Below are positions 49,979-59,000 of a stretch of 64,000 nt of DNA, piece by piece. The stretch is taken from NCBI RefSeq assembly GCF_000744705.1, contig NZ_JQML01000001.1:4970017-5034016 (forward strand), in the 5' to 3' direction. This stretch comes from Streptacidiphilus albus JL83. GTDB lineage: Bacteria > Actinomycetota > Actinomycetes > Streptomycetales > Streptomycetaceae. Position numbers and translations under genes: made by a program. Below the pieces are notes generated by a model. It was given only the letters and a program-made list of their open reading frames with translations, was not told where the DNA came from and ran no database searches. Numbering within the stretch: the first letter of the stretch is position 1; every line of letters starts with the position of its first letter.

Positions 49979-51484
49979 TCAGCCGCGGAGGCCGGACATC
50001 CAGGACTCGATTCCGTCGGCCGTGCGTGGCAGGCCGGCCGAGAGGTTGCGGTTGCCGTCGGCGGTGACCAGGATGTCGTCCTCGATCCGGACGCCGATGC
50101 CGCGGTACTCCTCGGGCACGGTCAGGTCGTCGGCCTGGAAGTACAGGCCGGGCTCGACGGTCAGCACCATGCCGGGTTCCAGCACGCAGTCGACGTACTC
50201 CTCGGTGCGGGCGTGGGCGCAGTCGTGGACCTCCAGGCCGAGCATGTGGCCGGTGCCGTGGAGGGTCCACCGGCGCTGCAGCGCCAGCTCCAGGGCGCGC
50301 TCCAGCGGGCCTTCGAGCAGGCCCCACTCGATCAGCCGCTCGGTGAGCACGCGCTGGGCGGCCTCGTGGAAGTCGCGGTAGCGGGCACCGGGACGGACCG
50401 CCGCGATGCCCGCCTCCTGGGCGTCGTAGACGGCGTCGTAGATCCGGCGCTGCAGCGCGTTGAAGGCGCCGTCGATGGGCAGGGTGCGGGTGACGTCGGC
50501 GGTGTAGAGGGTGTGGGTCTCCACGCCGGCGTCCAGCAGCAGCAGCTCGCCGGGGCGGACCGGGCCGTCGTTGCGGACCCAGTGCAGGGTGGTGGCGTGC
50601 GCTCCGGCCGCGCAGATCGTGCCGTAGCCGACGTCGTTGCCCTCGACCCGGGCGCGGCGGAAGAAGGTGCCCTCGATCCAGCGCTCGGAGGTGGCCACGG
50701 CCTGCGCCAGTTCGCGGACGACATCGGTGAAGCCGTTGGCGGTGGCGTCGCAGGCGGCCTGCAGCTGCCCGATCTCCCACTCGTCCTTGACCAGCCGCAG
50801 CTCGCTGAGGAAGACCCGCAGCTCCTCGTCGCCGTGCTTGGTGGTGTGCTCGGCGAGCGCCGCCTCCAGCTCCGCGTCGTGGGAGCGCAGCACCCGGGTC
50901 GGGGCGGGCTGCTCGTCGGCGGTCGCGGCGAGCTCGGCGACGACCTTGCGGACGTCCCTGGTCGGCAGCCCCAGCAGCGCCTCGGCCTCGGTCAGGCTGT
51001 GCCGGCGGCCGACCCAGAGCTCCCCCTGGCCGTCGAGCCAGAACTCGCCGTTCTCGCGGTCGGAGCGCGGCAGCAGGTAGACGGCGGCCTCGTGGCCGCC
51101 CCCGGCGCGGGGTTCGAGCACCAGCACCGCGTTCTCGCTCTGGTCGCCGGTGAGGTGGACGTACTCGCTGGAGGGACGGAACGGGTAGTCGCAGTCGTTG
51201 GCGCGGGTCTTCAGCCGACCGGCCGGGACCACCAGCCGCTCCCCGGGGAAGCGCTCGGAGAGGGCGGCGCGGCGCTTGGCGGCGTAGGCGGACTGCTCGG
51301 CGGGGAGGAGGTCGTGCAGCTCGGTGTCGTCCCAGCCGGACTTCATGACCTCGGCCAGCTCGTCCGAGAGGGCCGGGTAGAGGCCGTTCTTCCGGCTCCT
51401 CACCGGGGCCTCCTCGGCCTCGTCCCCGGCGGTCCCGCCGGCGTCCTCGGTCCGGTCGTCCGTCGCTGCTGTCACCTGCGTCAC
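49979..51484 (-). CDS. pepP: Xaa-Pro aminopeptidase (aminopeptidase P)
   Basis: 501 residues. GTG 51484 follows GAGGAGGACCCGCAG; other starts exist upstream. An AMP_N domain (SERFPGERLVVPAGRLKTRA) precedes the pita-bread M24 domain. Metal ligands are seen in LLLDAGVETHTLYTADVTRT (two Asp), HGTGHMLGLEVHD (His), TVEPGLYF (Glu) and VRIEDDILVT (Glu). The enzyme removes N-terminal residues preceding proline from peptides in the cytoplasm. It lies seven bases from the regulator gene on the same strand, with its own upstream region. Confidence 0.93.
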   Translation of the reverse strand: MTQVTAATDDRTEDAGGTAGDEAEEAPVRSRKNGLYPALSDELAEVMKSGWDDTELHDLLPAEQSAYAAKRRAALSERFPGERLVVPAGRLKTRANDCDYPFRPSSEYVHLTGDQSENAVLVLEPRAGGGHEAAVYLLPRSDRENGEFWLDGQGELWVGRRHSLTEAEALLGLPTRDVRKVVAELAATADEQPAPTRVLRSHDAELEAALAEHTTKHGDEELRVFLSELRLVKDEWEIGQLQAACDATANGFTDVVRELAQAVATSERWIEGTFFRRARVEGNDVGYGTICAAGAHATTLHWVRNDGPVRPGELLLLDAGVETHTLYTADVTRTLPIDGAFNALQRRIYDAVYDAQEAGIAAVRPGARYRDFHEAAQRVLTERLIEWGLLEGPLERALELALQRRWTLHGTGHMLGLEVHDCAHARTEEYVDCVLEPGMVLTVEPGLYFQADDLTVPEEYRGIGVRIEDDILVTADGNRNLSAGLPRTADGIESWMSGLRG

Positions 51485-51605
51485 CTGCGGGTCCTCCTCG
51501 TCGTGCGGGACTGCCCCGGCACGTCGAGGCTCCGACGGGTGGGCGGTCCCGACAATCCTATGACCGTCCCGGAGGTCGCCCGGCGGCCGCCCGGAGCGGG
51601 CGGGG

Positions 51606-53281
51606 TCAGACGAACCGGGCCGCGAGCAGCACGATGTCGTCCTCACGGGTGTCCGCCTCCGGCGCCGGACGGCTGCCGTCGCGGTCGCCGACCCGGTCGC
51701 TGTCCCGCTCGCTCTCGCAGGCGTCGAGGAGGTAGCTGCAGAAGTGCTCCAGGTCGTGGCGGACGTCGCGGGGGGCGGACGCGGCGGCGGAGCGCAGCCG
51801 CAGCTGACCGGCGTGCAGCGAGGGACCGCAGCGGCGGGCCAGGCCCTCGGTGTAGAGCAGCAGCAGATCGCCCCGGTCGGCGCGGAGCTCCACACTGGGC
51901 GCCTCCCAGCAGCTCAGCATCCCCAGCGGCGCGGAGAGCGAGGTCTCGACGAAGCTCGCGCCGAAGGAGCTGACCAGCAGCGGCGGGCAGTGCCCGGCGC
52001 CGGCCAGCGAGAGCCGCCGGGTCGCCGGGTCGAGGTAGGCGTAGAGGGCGGTGGCGGTGCGCGCCGGTTCGGTGGCCTTGAGCAGCAGCTCCAGATCGCC
52101 GAGCACGGCGACCGGGTCCTCGCCCTCCAGCACCGCGTAGGCCCGCAGCGCCGCCCGCAGCCGGCCCATCGCGGCGGCGCAGTCGGCCCCGCCGCCGGTG
52201 ACGCTGCCGACGCTCAGGGCCAGGCAGCCGTCCGGGAGTTGGAGTGCGTCGTACCAGTCGCTGCCGTGCGACCCGTCGAGTCCGGCGGGCAGGCAGCGGG
52301 CGGCCAGCTGCACCCGGGGGAGCCGGGGCAGCCGGTCCGGCAGCAGCCCCCGGCGGAGCGTGTCGGCGGTGCGGCGCAGCCGCTCGCGCTTGACCTCCAG
52401 CGCGATCAGCCGGGAGGCGGCGGCGCAGTAGAGGCCGGCCAGCCGCTGCTGCCGCTCGGCCGGAGCGGTCGGCCGGTCGTAGAACCAGACGGCCACGCCG
52501 AAGGGGGCGGTGCCCTCGCCGGGAACGGTGAGCGGCAGCGCGAAGGAGGCGCCGAAGCCCAGGCAGCGGGCGACCTCGTGGAAGCGGGCGTCCGGGTCCA
52601 CGGCGTCCAGCGGCCGACCGGGTCCGGGCACGGCGGTGCCACCGTCCCCGACGTTCGAGGGGCGGCGTTCGAGGGGGCGGCGTTCGACGGACCGTCGCTC
52701 GGCGGTCCGGCGCTCGGCGGTCCGGCGTTCAATGGATCGGCGTTCAGCGGACCGGGGTTGAGCACCTGGCTGCAGCCGTTCAGCAGCCCCGCGTACATCG
52801 CGCTGTCACGCGGCACGGTCTCCAGGGCGCCGAGCGCGGAGTGGTCGAAGCCGAGGCCGACGATGGTGCCGGGGGCGCGGACGGTGCCGAAGGCCGGCGG
52901 GCGGCCGTCGGAGCTCTCGGTGAGCAGCACCATCCCGCGCTGCGCGCCGACCAGGGTCGCCCCGGCCTCGAGTACGTCGCGCAGGGTGTCCTCCAGGGTG
53001 GAGGAGGCGGTCAGCCGCTCGGTGAGGCCGTAGAGGGCGCTGAGCTCGGAGAACGGGTCGGGCTGCGGCTCCTTGAGCGGGTCCCTGGGCTGGTCCTTGG
53101 GCTGTTCGGGGGTCCGCGGCGGGTTGGCCGGGACACTGGGCGACGGCGCCTGGCCGGGAGTCGCAGCCAGGGGCAGTGCGGTGCCCAGGACGGGAGCGCG
53201 GGTGCCGACCGGCTGCTCCTTGCCGGGGGCCTGGTCCGGGTCGAGCATCTGACCGGAGCGGGGTGACGGCGAATCAACCAT
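51606..53281 (-). pseudogene. GAF-SpoIIE protein phosphatase, frameshifted
   Basis: From ATG 53281 the frame gives a Pro-rich start, then a GAF domain (YGLTERLTASSTLEDTLRDV, GAQRGMVLLTESSDG) and a repetitive linker (NADPLNAGPPSAGPPSDGPS). At about 52631 the sense moves to another frame, where the GAF continues (DAVDPDARFHEVARCLGFGA) into a SpoIIE PP2C domain (DGSHGSDWYDALQLPDGCLA, GDLLLLYTEGLARR) and ends EDDIVLLAARFV at 51606. One missing C in CCGCCGTGCCC would restore a ~558-residue protein. SpoIIE phosphatases dephosphorylate anti-anti-sigma factors. Either a sequencing error or a real lesion explains the break. Confidence 0.8.
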
Positions 53282-53550
53282 GGTGGGTGCCCTTCACGAT
53301 GGGTGCGAGCGGGAAGGGGAAGCCGACGAGTGTGGTAACGCGGCGTGAGCGGATCTCATGGCCTGCCGTCAGAGGTGTGCGCCCATTTTGCCCGTATTTA
53401 TGCACCTTGCGCCCCCATGTCATGCCATGTGGCAATTAATGGTTCACTTCTACACATACCGATTGGGTGATGTCCAGAACTGTGACGTGTTGGTCGATTG
53501 GTGTCTGATGGGTCGACGACAGTCGAAAATATGGCCGAACAGCCGGATAC
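53282..53550. other. AT-richer intergenic region
   Basis: About 270 bp between two minus-strand genes, noticeably richer in A+T around 53385-53550 (such as GTATTTATGCACC and CAATTAATGG). It probably holds the promoter of the SpoIIE gene. I see no gene or strong hairpin. Confidence 0.4.
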
Positions 53551-54366
53551 TCAGCGTGAGTTCTGTCGAGCGGAGAGTTCCCGGCCGACCTCGCGGTAGC
53601 GCCGCAGTTCGCGAAGTCCCGCCCGCAGCCCGGCCTGTAGGCCGTGCCGGCTCGGTCGGTGGGCCAGCGCCAGCGGCACCTCCACCACCCGGAAGTCCTG
53701 TCGGAGCAGGTCGATGATCAGACCGGGGCCGGTGGCGACCGGGCTCGACAACTGCGGCGCGATCGCGCCGAACGCGGCGGCGCCCAAGCACAGTTCGCCC
53801 GCCAACGGGTAGGACGCGTCGAAGCCGGTGGCCCGGCGGATGCCGAGCCGCGCCCGCCGCGAGGCCGCACCGGCGGCCACCGTTGCCGACCCGCCACCCG
53901 GGCCGACGCCCGACCCGCCGGTCGACCCGCCGGTCGGCACGCCCAGGGCGACGTCCGCCGTCCCGGCGAGCACCGGCGCCAGCAGTGCCGCAGCCTCGGC
54001 GGCGCTCGCGCCCAGATCGGCGTCCAGGAAGAGCAGGCACAGCCGACCGGAGCCGGCCGTCTCCCGGGCGGCCACCACCCCGCGCCGCTGCGCCTCGGCC
54101 CGTCCGACCGGGTGCGGCAGCCGCAGCACCCGGGCCCCGGACTCCTCGGCCACCCGCCAGGTCGAGTCGGTGGAGCCGTCGTCGACCACGACGATCGGTC
54201 CCACCCGCGGCAGCTTTCGCGCGGCCAGCACGGTCAGGGCGATCCGGGACGCCTCGTTGCGCGCCGGAATCACCACCACGACGGTTCCGGGAGAATCCGA
54301 CGCCGGGTCAGAAACCGTGGATGGAACGGAATCGTCGTCGTCGCTCAGCTCCCAGTGCGTATCCAT
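53551..54366 (-). CDS. Family 2 glycosyltransferase
   Basis: 271 residues of the GT-A fold. The start of the catalytic domain VVVVIPARNEASRIALTVLA and VVDDGSTDSTWRVAEES are classic GT2 motifs, and the DxD-like metal site is LLFLDADLGASAAE. The acceptor region contains GFDASYPLAGELCLGAAAF. There is no membrane segment. A Gly/Ser/Thr/Val-rich insert (GGSTGGSGVGPGGGSA) breaks the domain. The substrate is unknown; similar proteins make polyprenyl-linked or secondary sugars. Confidence 0.85.
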   Translation of the reverse strand: MDTHWELSDDDDSVPSTVSDPASDSPGTVVVVIPARNEASRIALTVLAARKLPRVGPIVVVDDGSTDSTWRVAEESGARVLRLPHPVGRAEAQRRGVVAARETAGSGRLCLLFLDADLGASAAEAAALLAPVLAGTADVALGVPTGGSTGGSGVGPGGGSATVAAGAASRRARLGIRRATGFDASYPLAGELCLGAAAFGAIAPQLSSPVATGPGLIIDLLRQDFRVVEVPLALAHRPSRHGLQAGLRAGLRELRRYREVGRELSARQNSR

Positions 54367-54655
54367 CCCCGGATCGTACGATTGTCGAGCGCCCGGCGCT
54401 GCCCCTCCGAGCCCCCGACACTCCCCCGAACGGAGGAACCGTCGGGACCTTGCCGTGCGTCAAACCCGACGATGCGTCAATCTCGTCGGTGAACGTGCAG
54501 TTCTGGGGTACAAACCTGGTACGAGACGGCAGTCGCAATCGCCACCCCGCGCCACCTCCCGCCAGCTGTCGCATCTGGTGTTGGGCGTGGTGCGCTTCTC
54601 GTAGCGCGAGGTCACGTACCGATCCTTGACTGGTCACGGAAAGGAACGAGTGCTC

Positions 54656-55459
54656 ATGCGCGGGGTCCGCAGGTCGGTTCGAAAGACGGCCGTCGGCACG
54701 GTCGGCGGCAGTACAGCCCTCACATCGGCTTTCAGCGCGGTGCTCAGCTCGGTCCACGAGCGGGGTGCACGGAGGAGAGGCAGGGCGCAGCTGCTGTCGG
54801 CAGCGACGACCTGCGTGGAGGAATGGCGCTGGCCGGTGGTCCCGGCCGCGGGTGCGCGCGGTGCCGACTCCGGTTGCGGATGCCCGCGCCCGGACTGTCC
54901 GACGCCGGGAGCGCACCCGTTCGACCCGCCGCTGCTGGCGGCCACGACCGACGCCCGGATGGTGCGCTGGTGGTGGCAGCAGCGCCCGGACGCGCCGGTG
55001 GTGGTGGCGACCGGGGGCCCGGTGTCGGCGGTGAGCCTGCCGATCGGCGCGGGGCGGCTGGCGCTGGGGTACTTCGACGCGCTGCGGGTACGGGTCGGGC
55101 CGGTGATCGCGACGCCGACCCGCTGCGTGCTGCTCGTCGCCCCGTACACGATGCAGGAGTTGGCCGAGCTGCTGGTCGCCCAGGAGTGGGTGCCCACCAG
55201 TCTCCGCTTCCACGGCACCGGGGGCTTCGTGCTGCTGCCGCCGTCCCGGACCGGAGCCGGGGCACTGCAGTGGCTGCGCGGGCCGGACTCCCCGGAGCCC
55301 GAGCCGGTGGCCGGGGTCATGTCAACAGCGTTTCCTGGCACCGGAGTTGCCCCTGCCGACCACGGCGGCGCGCCCTGGCTGCCGAAGGTGGGCACGTTGC
55401 TGGAGGCTCTGGTCGCGGCGAGTGCGGCGGCTCCGGACGGGGCACGGTTGGCCTACTGA
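54656..55459 (+). CDS. Bifunctional DNA primase/polymerase-like protein
   Basis: 267 residues from ATG 54656, nine bases after AAGGAA. The cysteine motif GCGCPRPDCPTPGAHPFDPP is the signature seen in Prim-Pol N-terminal domain proteins of actinomycetes. WWWQQRPDAPVVVATGGPVS matches the following block of the family. Typical catalytic acidic residues of primase-polymerases are not obvious, so it may be a regulatory or inactive form. The N-terminal ~60 residues are basic. It stands alone. Confidence 0.75.
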   Translation: MRGVRRSVRKTAVGTVGGSTALTSAFSAVLSSVHERGARRRGRAQLLSAATTCVEEWRWPVVPAAGARGADSGCGCPRPDCPTPGAHPFDPPLLAATTDARMVRWWWQQRPDAPVVVATGGPVSAVSLPIGAGRLALGYFDALRVRVGPVIATPTRCVLLVAPYTMQELAELLVAQEWVPTSLRFHGTGGFVLLPPSRTGAGALQWLRGPDSPEPEPVAGVMSTAFPGTGVAPADHGGAPWLPKVGTLLEALVAASAAAPDGARLAY

Positions 55460-55726
55460 ACGCCTACGGTCGACCGGCACCGGGCCGGACAAGTAAATGC
55501 TCGGCCGCTGGCGACGGGGGATGCACCAGCGACCGAGCTGTTTAAACCGTAACAAGAATCGCGCCGCAAGCAAATTCCTTGGACGTCCTGGGAAGCCCGG
55601 AATTTCCGATCCGGTGCCTATATGTGATGCACGTCACTCAATTAAGGCAGGATCTGTGAGTTTCCTGTCGATTTGTGACCGCAGTGGGCGATCGGGCAAC
55701 TGCGGGGAGTGAGCGGTTGTCCGGCC
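55460..55726. other. Convergent intergenic region with Crp-like site
   Basis: No gene is visible. At 55623-55638 TGTGATGCACGTCACT closely matches a Crp-type site (TGTGA-N6-TCACA) in an AT-rich setting (CTATA before, CAATTAAGG after). Because both flanking genes point towards this region, the site does not obviously serve either. It could drive a small RNA ending at the hairpin at 55727-55769. Confidence 0.4.
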
Positions 55727-55769
55727 GCCCCCACCGCCCCGGCCGCTCGGCGGCCGGGGCGGTGGGGGC
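55727..55769. terminator. Strong hairpin between convergent genes
   Basis: A perfect 19-bp stem (GCCCCCACCGCCCCGGCCG at 55727-55745 and its complement at 55751-55769) with a five-base loop. It lies just beyond the stop of the SEC-C gene and should act as a bidirectional terminator. Confidence 0.85.
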
Positions 55770-55781
55770 CGTGGAAACGCG

Positions 55782-56768
55782 TCAGCCGATGGTGACCTGA
55801 CGGTTCACCAGGTCCGCCCGGCTCTTCCGCTCCTGCGCGGTCAGCGGGGCGGTCTGCGCCAGCGCCCCGGTCAGCCGCTCCAGGAACGCGGCGGCGGGCT
55901 TCTCGCAGTCCGCGGCGGTCATCGAAGAGGGCAGGTCCCACACCGGCACGGTCAGTCCGTGCGCCCGGAACGAGCCGACCAGGCGGGTCCCCTCGCCCAG
56001 GCCCGACTCGCCCGCGGCCACCAGTCGGGCCAGGGCGTCCAGCAGGACGTCCTCGGTCTGCGGCATGACCCAGCGCAGGTGGTTCTTGTCCGGCACCGAG
56101 CACCAGTAGGCGCTGTCCGCCGAGGCCAGCTTCACGGTCGGGATGATCTCCGCGTTGGCCTGCTCCAGCGAGGCCGCGACCTCGCCGGTGGCCGACTCGG
56201 CGTCCTCCAGCCAGTACTCGAAGCCGTCGTGCACCACCGGCTCGAACGGCGCGGCCGGATCCAGCAGGTCCTGGAGCCTCGGGGCGTCCGTCGCCGGGCG
56301 GCGCGGCGGCACCGGCGTGCCCGGCGCCGAGGCCAGGGCCTGGACCAGGGCGTCGCCCAGGTCGCGGCTGGCGTCGCCGGAGCCGGTCTGGGTCTGCAGG
56401 CCCAGCAGCACGCTGCCGTCCTGACGGCGCATCGCCGGCCAGGCCATCGGCAGCACCGTGGCCAGGGTCACCGAGGGCACCTCGCCCTCGGCGGCCGACA
56501 GGGCCTCGGGGGTCAGGATCAGCCGGACCGTCGCCGCCGGGACGAGCTCGCGCAGCGCCACCCAGTCGCCCTCGCCGGGCAGTCCCTCGAACGGACGCTG
56601 CACCAGCTCCTGCACCGCGTGCGCGGCCTCGCGCCCGTGGCACGCCTTGTAGCGGCGACCCGAACCGCACGGGCAGTCCTCGCGGGCGCCGACGACCGGG
56701 ATCTCCCCGTTCGCTGCGACGGTCTGCTGCGCGCGCGCGGGCGCCTTCTTCGGGGCCTTCTTAGCCAT
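55782..56768 (-). CDS. DUF5926-family protein with SEC-C motif
   Basis: 328 residues. A basic N-terminus (AKKAPKKAPARAQQ) precedes the zinc-binding SEC-C motif in REDCPCGSGRRYKACHGREA (CxC-x8-CH). The remainder contains FRAHGLTVPVWDLPSSMTAA and FEPVVHDGFEYWLEDAE. It is a conserved actinobacterial protein of unknown role; SEC-C motifs bind proteins or ribosomes in SecA and other contexts. The ORF is followed by a strong terminator. Confidence 0.88.
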   Translation of the reverse strand: MAKKAPKKAPARAQQTVAANGEIPVVGAREDCPCGSGRRYKACHGREAAHAVQELVQRPFEGLPGEGDWVALRELVPAATVRLILTPEALSAAEGEVPSVTLATVLPMAWPAMRRQDGSVLLGLQTQTGSGDASRDLGDALVQALASAPGTPVPPRRPATDAPRLQDLLDPAAPFEPVVHDGFEYWLEDAESATGEVAASLEQANAEIIPTVKLASADSAYWCSVPDKNHLRWVMPQTEDVLLDALARLVAAGESGLGEGTRLVGSFRAHGLTVPVWDLPSSMTAADCEKPAAAFLERLTGALAQTAPLTAQERKSRADLVNRQVTIG

Positions 56769-56960
56769 GGTGCGGATCTCCAGACGGGGCGTGTGGTCTG
56801 CCGCCCCGAGCGTAGCCGTCCGGCGGCGTGCTCTCTGCGCGCGGCGTGTCGCCCACTGCGCCGGAACCGGTCAACCGCGCCGGACCTACTGCCTTCCGTC
56901 CTGCTGCGGCCGGACCTGCTGTCGTCGGACCTGGTGACGTCGGAGCTGGTGACGCCGGAC

Positions 56961-57530
56961 CTACTGTCCGAGGATCGACCCGCCGCGCCGGGCGTGCCGG
57001 GCGCGGGCCGGCAGTACCGCCCACACCGTCACCTCGCCGGGGGCGTCGCGTACGCCCCAGTCGCTCGCCAACTGGCCGACGATGCCCAGTCCGCGTCCAC
57101 CCCGTGCGGTCAGCGAAGGGCTCCCGCGCCGGGGCCGGGTCGGCCCGCCGCCGTCGGTCACCTCGACGGTGAGCAGGCCGTCGCTGTGCAGTTCCCAGCC
57201 GAAGAGCACCTGCCCCTCGTCCTCGTCCAGATTCCCGCCGCCCGTGCTGCCCGTTCCGTACGATTCGACACCGGTCCGACGGCTGGAGGCGTGGGCCTGG
57301 GCCGCCTCGAACTCGTCCATGACCGACTCCAGCGGCCGGGCGTGACGGCAGGCATTGCTCAGCAGTTCGGAGAGTATGAGGACGGCGTCGTCTATGACGA
57401 CATCCGGTACCTGATGCTCCGCAAGGTCTTTGCGCAGCCGTCTGCGCGCCGTGCTCACACTGGCAGGACCATGGGGAACTGCCATGGTCGCCGAAGAAGT
57501 CGGCACATCATGCGCCATCACCAGCGACAC
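56961..57530 (-). CDS. ATP-binding regulatory protein (HATPase_c_2)
   Basis: 189 residues from GTG 57530, after GAGGAGG. The ATP site shows DDAVLILSELLSNACRHARP (N-box) and the late ARGGRGLGIVGQLASDWGVR (G2). A Ser/Gly/Glu-rich insert (GTGSTGGGNLDEDEG) separates them. Such proteins are abundant in Streptomyces and regulate sigma factors or PP2C phosphatases. A 192-bp spacer containing short repeats (CGGACCT, GGACCTGCTG) separates it from the preceding SEC-C gene start. Confidence 0.83.
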   Translation of the reverse strand: MSLVMAHDVPTSSATMAVPHGPASVSTARRRLRKDLAEHQVPDVVIDDAVLILSELLSNACRHARPLESVMDEFEAAQAHASSRRTGVESYGTGSTGGGNLDEDEGQVLFGWELHSDGLLTVEVTDGGGPTRPRRGSPSLTARGGRGLGIVGQLASDWGVRDAPGEVTVWAVLPARARHARRGGSILGQ

Positions 57531-57937
57531 CCCCGAACCTCCTCCTCTGCCTTACGACAGGGTGTGAATGCCCGGTGCGGACGAGCCGGAAACGGGAATA
57601 ACGGCATCGTTGGACTTCCTTACGGATGTAAAAACACGGCGCTCCGACGCCTTTTACTCCGCGTAGTCGAATGGTTACTTTCTGCTTGTCGGGGGCGGCG
57701 TACGACGGCGTACAAGGGGAAATTCAGGCCATTCCGGCGCACGCCCGTCGCGGACACCCCTGAGCCCCCGGCCGGACCACCCCGGACGACCTGCCCGGCC
57801 GGTGGCGCCGGGTCACCTGCAGCCCGTGCTCCCCGTCATTCCCACATTGCCCGCAGCGTCCATTCGGCCACGCCCGGCCCGGGAATCGGCCGGGCATTCG
57901 GTACCGGAATCGGTCCCGAGTTCCGTGGTACATCCAT
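57531..57937. other. Intergenic region
   Basis: About 400 bp upstream of the ATP-binding gene and downstream of the glycerophosphodiesterase gene. The AT-richer segment 57590-57680 is the likely promoter zone for the minus-strand ATP-binding gene. No gene or RNA structure is apparent. Confidence 0.4.
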
Positions 57938-58936
57938 TCAATTGCCGTTCTCCGTCGGGAGTTTCGACCCCGGGACGGAGGGCTCGGGCGGCGCGACGGC
58001 GCGTGCCGGGGCGCGCCCCAGCTGCTCCAGGACCCGCAGCGGGTAGTTGCTGATGATGGTGTCCACGCCGAGCCGGAGGCACAGCTCCACGTCCCCGGGT
58101 TCGTCCACGGTCCAGACGTGCACCCGCTGCCCGGCCCGGTGCAGCGCCGCCACGTAGCCGGGATTCCGCCGGATCAGGTCGATCCCGGGCCCGGCGATCC
58201 GCGCCCCGTACGGCAGCCGGCCGTCCCGGTACCAGGGCAGGACCCGCTCCGTCAGGAAGACCGTGGGGAGCTGCGGGGCCAGCTCGCGGACCCGGCGCAG
58301 CGAGAGCGCCGAGAAACTCATGATCCGGACCGGCGACGGCTCCCCGGACGAGGGGGTCACCAGGTCGAAGCGGTTCAGCAGTTCGAGCAGGCGGAGTTCC
58401 AGCCGTCCGCCCTGGCGGATCGGGTGCTTGGTCTCGATGGCCAGTTCGACCCGTCGGCCGCTGTCGGCGGCCAACCGGAGCAGCCGCTCCAGCGGGAGCA
58501 CCGAGCAGTGGTCCTCGCCCGTGCCCCGGGCCTTCCAGGAGCCGAAGTCGAAGGCCGAGAGCTGGGCCAGCGTCAGTTCCGACACCACGCCGCTGCCGTC
58601 GGAGGTCCGGTTGACCGTCCGGTCGTGGACGCAGACCAGTTGGTCGTCGGCGGTGAGCCGGACATCGCACTCCAGCGCGTCCGCGCCCTGCTCGATCGCC
58701 AGCCGGTAGGCGGCGAGGGTGTGCTCGGCGAGGGTGCCGGAGGCGCCCCGGTGCGCGACCACCCGGACGTCGGCGCGGTTGGGCAGTACCAGCCGCGCAC
58801 CCGCCCGAGCCGCGTTCGAGGTCGCGGCCGGGTTCGGATTCGGAGCCGGGTCCGGGGTGGTGGCCGAGGCGGCCGTCCGGTGGGCCGGAGGACGGTCGCC
58901 GGAGGGGCGGTGGGCGGCGAGTGGGGCGTTCGACAC
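57938..58936 (-). CDS. Glycerophosphodiester phosphodiesterase
   Basis: 332 residues. The GDPD signature starts VVAHRGASGTLAEHTLAAYR (catalytic His and Glu), followed by ALECDVRLTADDQLVCVHD, the metal ligands and second His. C-terminal VHVWTVDEPGDVELCLRLGV and DTIISNYPLRVL complete the barrel. It hydrolyses glycerophosphodiesters to glycerol-3-phosphate and an alcohol. The N-terminus is a Pro/Ala/Asn-rich stretch without an obvious signal peptide. It starts with GTG. Confidence 0.92.
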   Translation of the reverse strand: MSNAPLAAHRPSGDRPPAHRTAASATTPDPAPNPNPAATSNAARAGARLVLPNRADVRVVAHRGASGTLAEHTLAAYRLAIEQGADALECDVRLTADDQLVCVHDRTVNRTSDGSGVVSELTLAQLSAFDFGSWKARGTGEDHCSVLPLERLLRLAADSGRRVELAIETKHPIRQGGRLELRLLELLNRFDLVTPSSGEPSPVRIMSFSALSLRRVRELAPQLPTVFLTERVLPWYRDGRLPYGARIAGPGIDLIRRNPGYVAALHRAGQRVHVWTVDEPGDVELCLRLGVDTIISNYPLRVLEQLGRAPARAVAPPEPSVPGSKLPTENGN

Positions 58937-59000
58937 GCCTCCACCATAGGTGGGGGCGCTCGAACGCCCGGCTCCCGCCCCGGTCCGCTCGGATGAATTC

